The notes under the pieces: generated by a model
The model's input: only the letters and a program-made list of their open reading frames with translations
Told to the model about the DNA's origin: nothing
The model's database searches: none
Shown: positions 60,501 through 64,000 of the stretch, in pieces
How positions within the stretch are numbered: the stretch's first letter is position 1
How the letters are laid out: the number at the start of each line of letters is the position of its first letter
NCBI GenBank assembly: GCA_013397455.1
Contig: VYZB01000055.1
Coordinates: forward strand, 1,065,308 to 1,129,307
Origin: Crotophaga sulcirostris
Lineage: Eukaryota; Chordata; Aves; Cuculiformes; Crotophagidae
DNA: 64,000 bases
Reading direction: 5' to 3'
Position numbers and translations under genes: made by a program

Positions 60501-62335
60501 TCTTACTTTCTTACCGTTAATCTCAGTATTTGTTAGTAATTTAAATAATTGATTATGGAAGCAGATACTTTGATAGCTGTCAGGGCATTAAATGCTAAAA
60601 TTGGATTTCAGCAAATAGTTTTGCTGCTTATTTAAATAGAGTAGAAGAGGATCTCCATAGGCTGTTCTGGATATGGCAGTAAGTAATCTGGATGTTGGTG
60701 ACATTTTTCACCAGCACTTGTCTTAGTGCAGCATTATACCTGAAGCCTTTGGTCATTAAAAGGAAAATTGCAGGTGCAGTGCAACAGAAATTGCACTTCC
60801 TTTCTTGGTAGTGGTGGTAGCCAGCCGTGAACGTTGACAGTGGTGGATGGGATGGAGACCTCCCATGAATGAATTTCATTTCATTTGGTGCTTGAGTTTT
60901 CACTGTACAATTTCAGCCCAGCTAAAAATTGCACATGATTGTACATGGCTGTTGTTGCGCTCTCTTTTGTCCAAGAAAAAGATCATCAGATGTAATCTTG
61001 GGCATATTGTTTTGATATTTTTCTCTGTTTAATCTTAATGTGCACTACTTCACCAAAGGAGAAACTTGGTGGACGCTGGGGCTTAGGGAAGTGAGTCAGA
61101 TTCAATTTTTGAATGTACAGCAAAGGGAAAAGCGTTCCCAAGAGCTTGTTATGCTGCCTGTCCAGCTTTACAATGGATTGCAAAGCTGGCCTTTTGTTAT
61201 CAAAGGCTCATGGGCCATGGAAGTTATCATATGTAGCTGGTAACAGGAAGCTGAGCACAATGCTTTAATTCAGCTGAAAGATTTTGCTAATGTCATCAGT
61301 TGGGAAAGGAAATTGTCACCGTGTGGTCATAGTTAAAGTCTGAGCTAGAAACATAGTGGAGTTTGGTCTTGTGGGTCTTTTGGTTGCAAATTGTAACAGA
61401 AGAATAAGGGGCAAAGTGATGCTTCACGTGTGTCTTGGAATGAACACCGAGAAGAAATCAGTACATAGAAAAATGTTTGCTTTCTTGTTTCTGAATTAGT
61501 TTCACTAAATAGTTTGTGAATGCAAATCTTGCTGCTAATGTAAAAACTGAGATCCAATTTGCAGCCTATCACCCAGGGAGATCCCCAGATGGGTTTTTAA
61601 AGAGTTAATGTTTGATGCAGTGTGATATGACACCTATGTAGCTTCATGGTATTCAGACTTGATCTTGCTGCCATCCTTTTCTGTAGACATTCACAGGTTT
61701 CATGGACTTGACAACCATGGTAACAGTTCTTTGGTACTGATTTTTGCACGTGTGGGTGCTGCAAAAACAGGTGTTTTTTGGATGGTGTTTGGCTAATGAT
61801 CAGTTATAATACCAGTGAAAAAAAATTTTGACTTGGCAGCTTGATAACAAGCCTAATACGAGAGACTCATGCTTAATTGGGTTGCTCAACTGAGTTATAA
61901 CACAAATCATTTTACCTTTGATATCATTTCAACCCAAGTTAGCCCTTTTCAGTATGCCACTTGGTTTTTTTTGCCAGTGTAGAGATGCCCTGTGGCTTTA
62001 TTGTTGTTGTCCCTCCTGCCATAGGCAGCAGTGTAGAACCTTCTGTGGGTTGAAACCAGTAGAATAATTTGGTAGAGACCTAAGGACTGTAATATTCCTA
62101 TCTATGCTGATCCTTCATAGCCTTTAGCACAACAGAAGATGGAAATGCCCCTGAGTTCTTTTTTAAATATACCTTATGCTTTTATAGACTGTAAATTGTT
62201 GGAAGTCATATTAAATATTAATAACTGGGCTTTTCAATCTGTTGTGAGTAAAATTTACATCTAGATGTACTAGCACAAATCTCTTAGAAGTATCTATTTA
62301 GCTGTAACAATCACCCACCCCTGGAAACATTAATA
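57514..62335. other. Unique AT-rich DNA, probable intron
   Basis: No repeat family recognised. A 49-bp stretch at 59244-59292 has an acceptor-like start and a good donor but does not fit the phase of the + strand exon chain; see rejected items. Confidence 0.45.
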
Positions 62336-62452
62336 TCATAGAATCATAAAGTGCCTTGGATTGGAAGAGACCTTAAAAGCCCACGCATTTCCAACGCCCC
62401 TGCCATGGGCAGGGACACCTTCCAATGGATCAGGTTGCTTGAAGCCCCATAA
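62336..62452 (-). mobile_element. CR1 LINE 3' fragment
   Basis: CATAGAATCATAAAGTGCCT, TTGGAAGAGACCTTAAAAGC, CATGGGCAGGGACACCTTCC and GGTTGCTTGAAGCCCC, then homology stops. Confidence 0.92.
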
Positions 62453-62687
62453 TGTGGACATCAGCAGTCATTATATGATCTCTGCTAAATATTTTTTCAT
62501 GAGTGGATGTGATCTTAATGAGGAAACAGTAAGTGTTAGGTGAATGGATAAAAACCAAGTGTGGTGGACAAGGAGGGTGTTTATGAGGAACACTCATTCC
62601 TCGCTGGCAGTGGTCACCTGAGTCGGGAGAGTGTAGCCAAAGCTGTTCTGTAAGTGTTTAGCTAAACAGGTGTCATTGATTGTGTGA

Positions 62688-62822
62688 TCATCCCTGGAGG
62701 TGTTCAAAAAGCGTGTAGACGTGGCACTTATGGATGTGGTTAGGTCAGCGCGGTGGTGTTGGGCTGATGGTTAGACTGGATGATGTCAGAGGTCTTTTCC
62801 AACTTTAATGATTTTATGACTT
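62688..62822 (+). mobile_element. CR1 LINE 3' fragment
   Basis: ATCCCTGGAGGTGTTCAAAA, AGCGTGTAGACGTGGCACTT and CAGAGGTCTTTTCCAACTTT, ending in AATGATTTTATGAC. Same subfamily as 297-1033, sharing the AAGCGTGTAGACG / AACGTGTAGACG variant. Confidence 0.92.
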
Positions 62823-62974
62823 TTAGTGGATTTTTTAATACTCTTTCTCCCCTAGTTAGTCCCCTTGTGCTCTACCTGTGTCTCTGAGGAGCAGAAGAGA
62901 GAAAGGTCTGTGTGGCCACTGCGGTGGGCCCAGAGCAGGACTGCTGAGTCTGTTCTCATGCATTTTCTTCTCAG

Positions 62975-63112
62975 CTAAGATAGCAGCAAGATTAGATGGG
63001 CTTTATACTCCCATGAGCGAGCTAAGAAAATACCCTCTTCCTGTTGCTCTTGGCTGTGGTGCCTTAGTTCTTCTGAAGCACATTGTGCTAGAAAGTAACA
63101 GAAGATACGATG
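62975..63112 (+). CDS. Candidate internal coding exon (138 bp) of an unidentified gene
   Basis: A very good acceptor (TCTCATGCATTTTCTTCTCA, G) precedes a stretch open for 46 codons, followed by a moderate donor (GATG|GTATTAGT); a frame-equivalent alternative donor lies 18 bp earlier (GAAA|GTAACA). The exon starts at codon position 2, which is what the 15770-15843 exon requires, and ends at position 1; a stop follows within a few codons if it is not spliced. The peptide contains AKIAARLDGLYTPMSELRKY and the hydrophobic stretch PLPVALGCGALVLLKHIVL, which could be a membrane segment or a buried helix of a helical-repeat protein. It lies in a 360-bp island between two CR1 copies, so this spot is not itself repeat-derived. 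Identity unknown. Confidence 0.45.
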
Positions 63113-63179
63113 GTATTAGTACATGAGGTCTTTTTTTTGTTGTTTTAATCCCCAGAAGATATATAGTGTTGAGAAATGG

Positions 63180-63253
63180 TGCATGGCAGCAGGCTTGGAA
63201 CAGGATGATCTTTAAGATCTCTTCCAACCCAAACCATTCTGTGATTCTATGAT
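63180..63253 (+). mobile_element. CR1 LINE 3'-terminal fragment
   Basis: GGAACAGGATGATCTTTAAG, ATCTCTTCCAACCCAAACCA, then TTCTGTGATTCTATGATGA with a clear octamer tail. Confidence 0.92.
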
Positions 63254-64000
63254 GAACTAGTGATGCTCTTACAGCAGTGGACACATCTACTTGCTGGTGT
63301 ACCTTATACCACATTTCAGTGGTGCTGGTGGTTCTGGGTTTGAGCTGGGTGAACGTTTTAAACGTCTCACTGATCTGACCATGAGCCAAGCAATTCTTCC
63401 CCTTGTGCAGCAAGGGAATGGATTTTGTTGCCATTTGAAAATATTTTCTGTAAACTATCAGAATATAATAAGCTGAGATACTTTTTAAAGACTAAACCAT
63501 GATTACTTCAAAAGCCACAAAGTAATTTTGCGCTACCGATTTTTAAAACTCAGCAAATTTTACGTAGTACCTGAATTATTCATGGAGATAAATTGGAGGA
63601 GGAAGCTCTATTGTCTTGTTGGTCTCAATAAGCAGTAGCCAGTTGACTGTGCAGAGCAAGGCAGCTCCTTCTAAAGCCATGAGTGAACCGATCCTTGGTG
63701 AGGAACCCTACAGGGACAATGGCTTGTGTCAGTATGCCCGGAAGATGACTACCTGTTTTGGACATTTAGGTAAAGAAATAAAAGATGTGCATGTGGATTT
63801 TTGGTGTCCGTGATGTGGATGAAGTGTTTCCTCAAGTTTACAGCAAATAGCTCAGTGTTTTGTACTCAGCCTGCGGTCTTGAGTGAGTAAACCGTGTGTG
63901 TCAGAAGTGAAAAGTCTGCGCATATGGAGGAATTTTAACTCAAGTAGAAAGCTTTGGTTTCTTTTTTTCTGCATGAACTTGAATGTTAAAATGATTTTTT
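63254..64000. other. Unique DNA to the window end
   Basis: No repeat recognised. Short open frames (63291-63476, 63616-63813 on +) have no supporting splice sites. Confidence 0.45.

Noticed and set aside
1..64000. Bacterial-type systems, CRISPR arrays, operons, phage or integrated virus genes
   Set aside because: Repeat content, CpG depletion and absence of compact coding regions show vertebrate nuclear DNA; no retroviral gag/pol-like frame or LTR pair was recognised.

Overview
This window is vertebrate nuclear DNA, most probably from a bird. The diagnostic evidence is about two dozen truncated copies of the CR1 LINE, many ending in the family's 3' octamer tail (ATTCTATG or ATTCTGTG type). 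Between them lies CpG-poor, AT-rich DNA with no long open frame. Crocodilians and turtles also carry CR1, so the class is inferred, not proven. Nothing suggests bacterial, plasmid or phage DNA; operons, ribosome binding sites and CRISPR arrays do not apply. Two runs of N (10885-11340 and 32231-32940) are assembly gaps.

Layout: bases 1-63 are very CpG-rich and look like the edge of a CpG island. Nested CR1 pieces fill 85-1033. A candidate coding exon with good splice sites lies at 1156-1257. Unique DNA with three CR1 copies follows to 9.8 kb. From 9.8 to 12.3 kb is a tandem-repeat complex: a roughly 960-bp array of CR1-tail-like octamers, a short CpG-rich stretch starting a 21-bp repeat, a gap, then a 56-bp minisatellite with its own higher-order duplication. 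A second candidate exon is at 15770-15843. From 16 to 46.7 kb the sequence is unique DNA broken by CR1 copies on both strands. From 46.7 to 57.4 kb no CR1 is visible. A third candidate exon is at 62975-63112 between two CR1 copies.

The three + strand exon candidates have convincing acceptors and donors and compatible phases (codon position 3 to 2, 3 to 1, 2 to 1). They splice into one open frame of 314 bp, about 104 codons. Together with the CpG-rich left edge, the simplest model is that most of the window is introns of one + strand gene whose first exon lies just left of the window. I do not recognise the protein. Weaker exon-like stretches exist on the minus strand (8973-9115, 35042-35217), and there is a CpG-rich, splice-site-bearing segment at 54834-55030. 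No rRNA, tRNA or other structured RNA gene was recognised.
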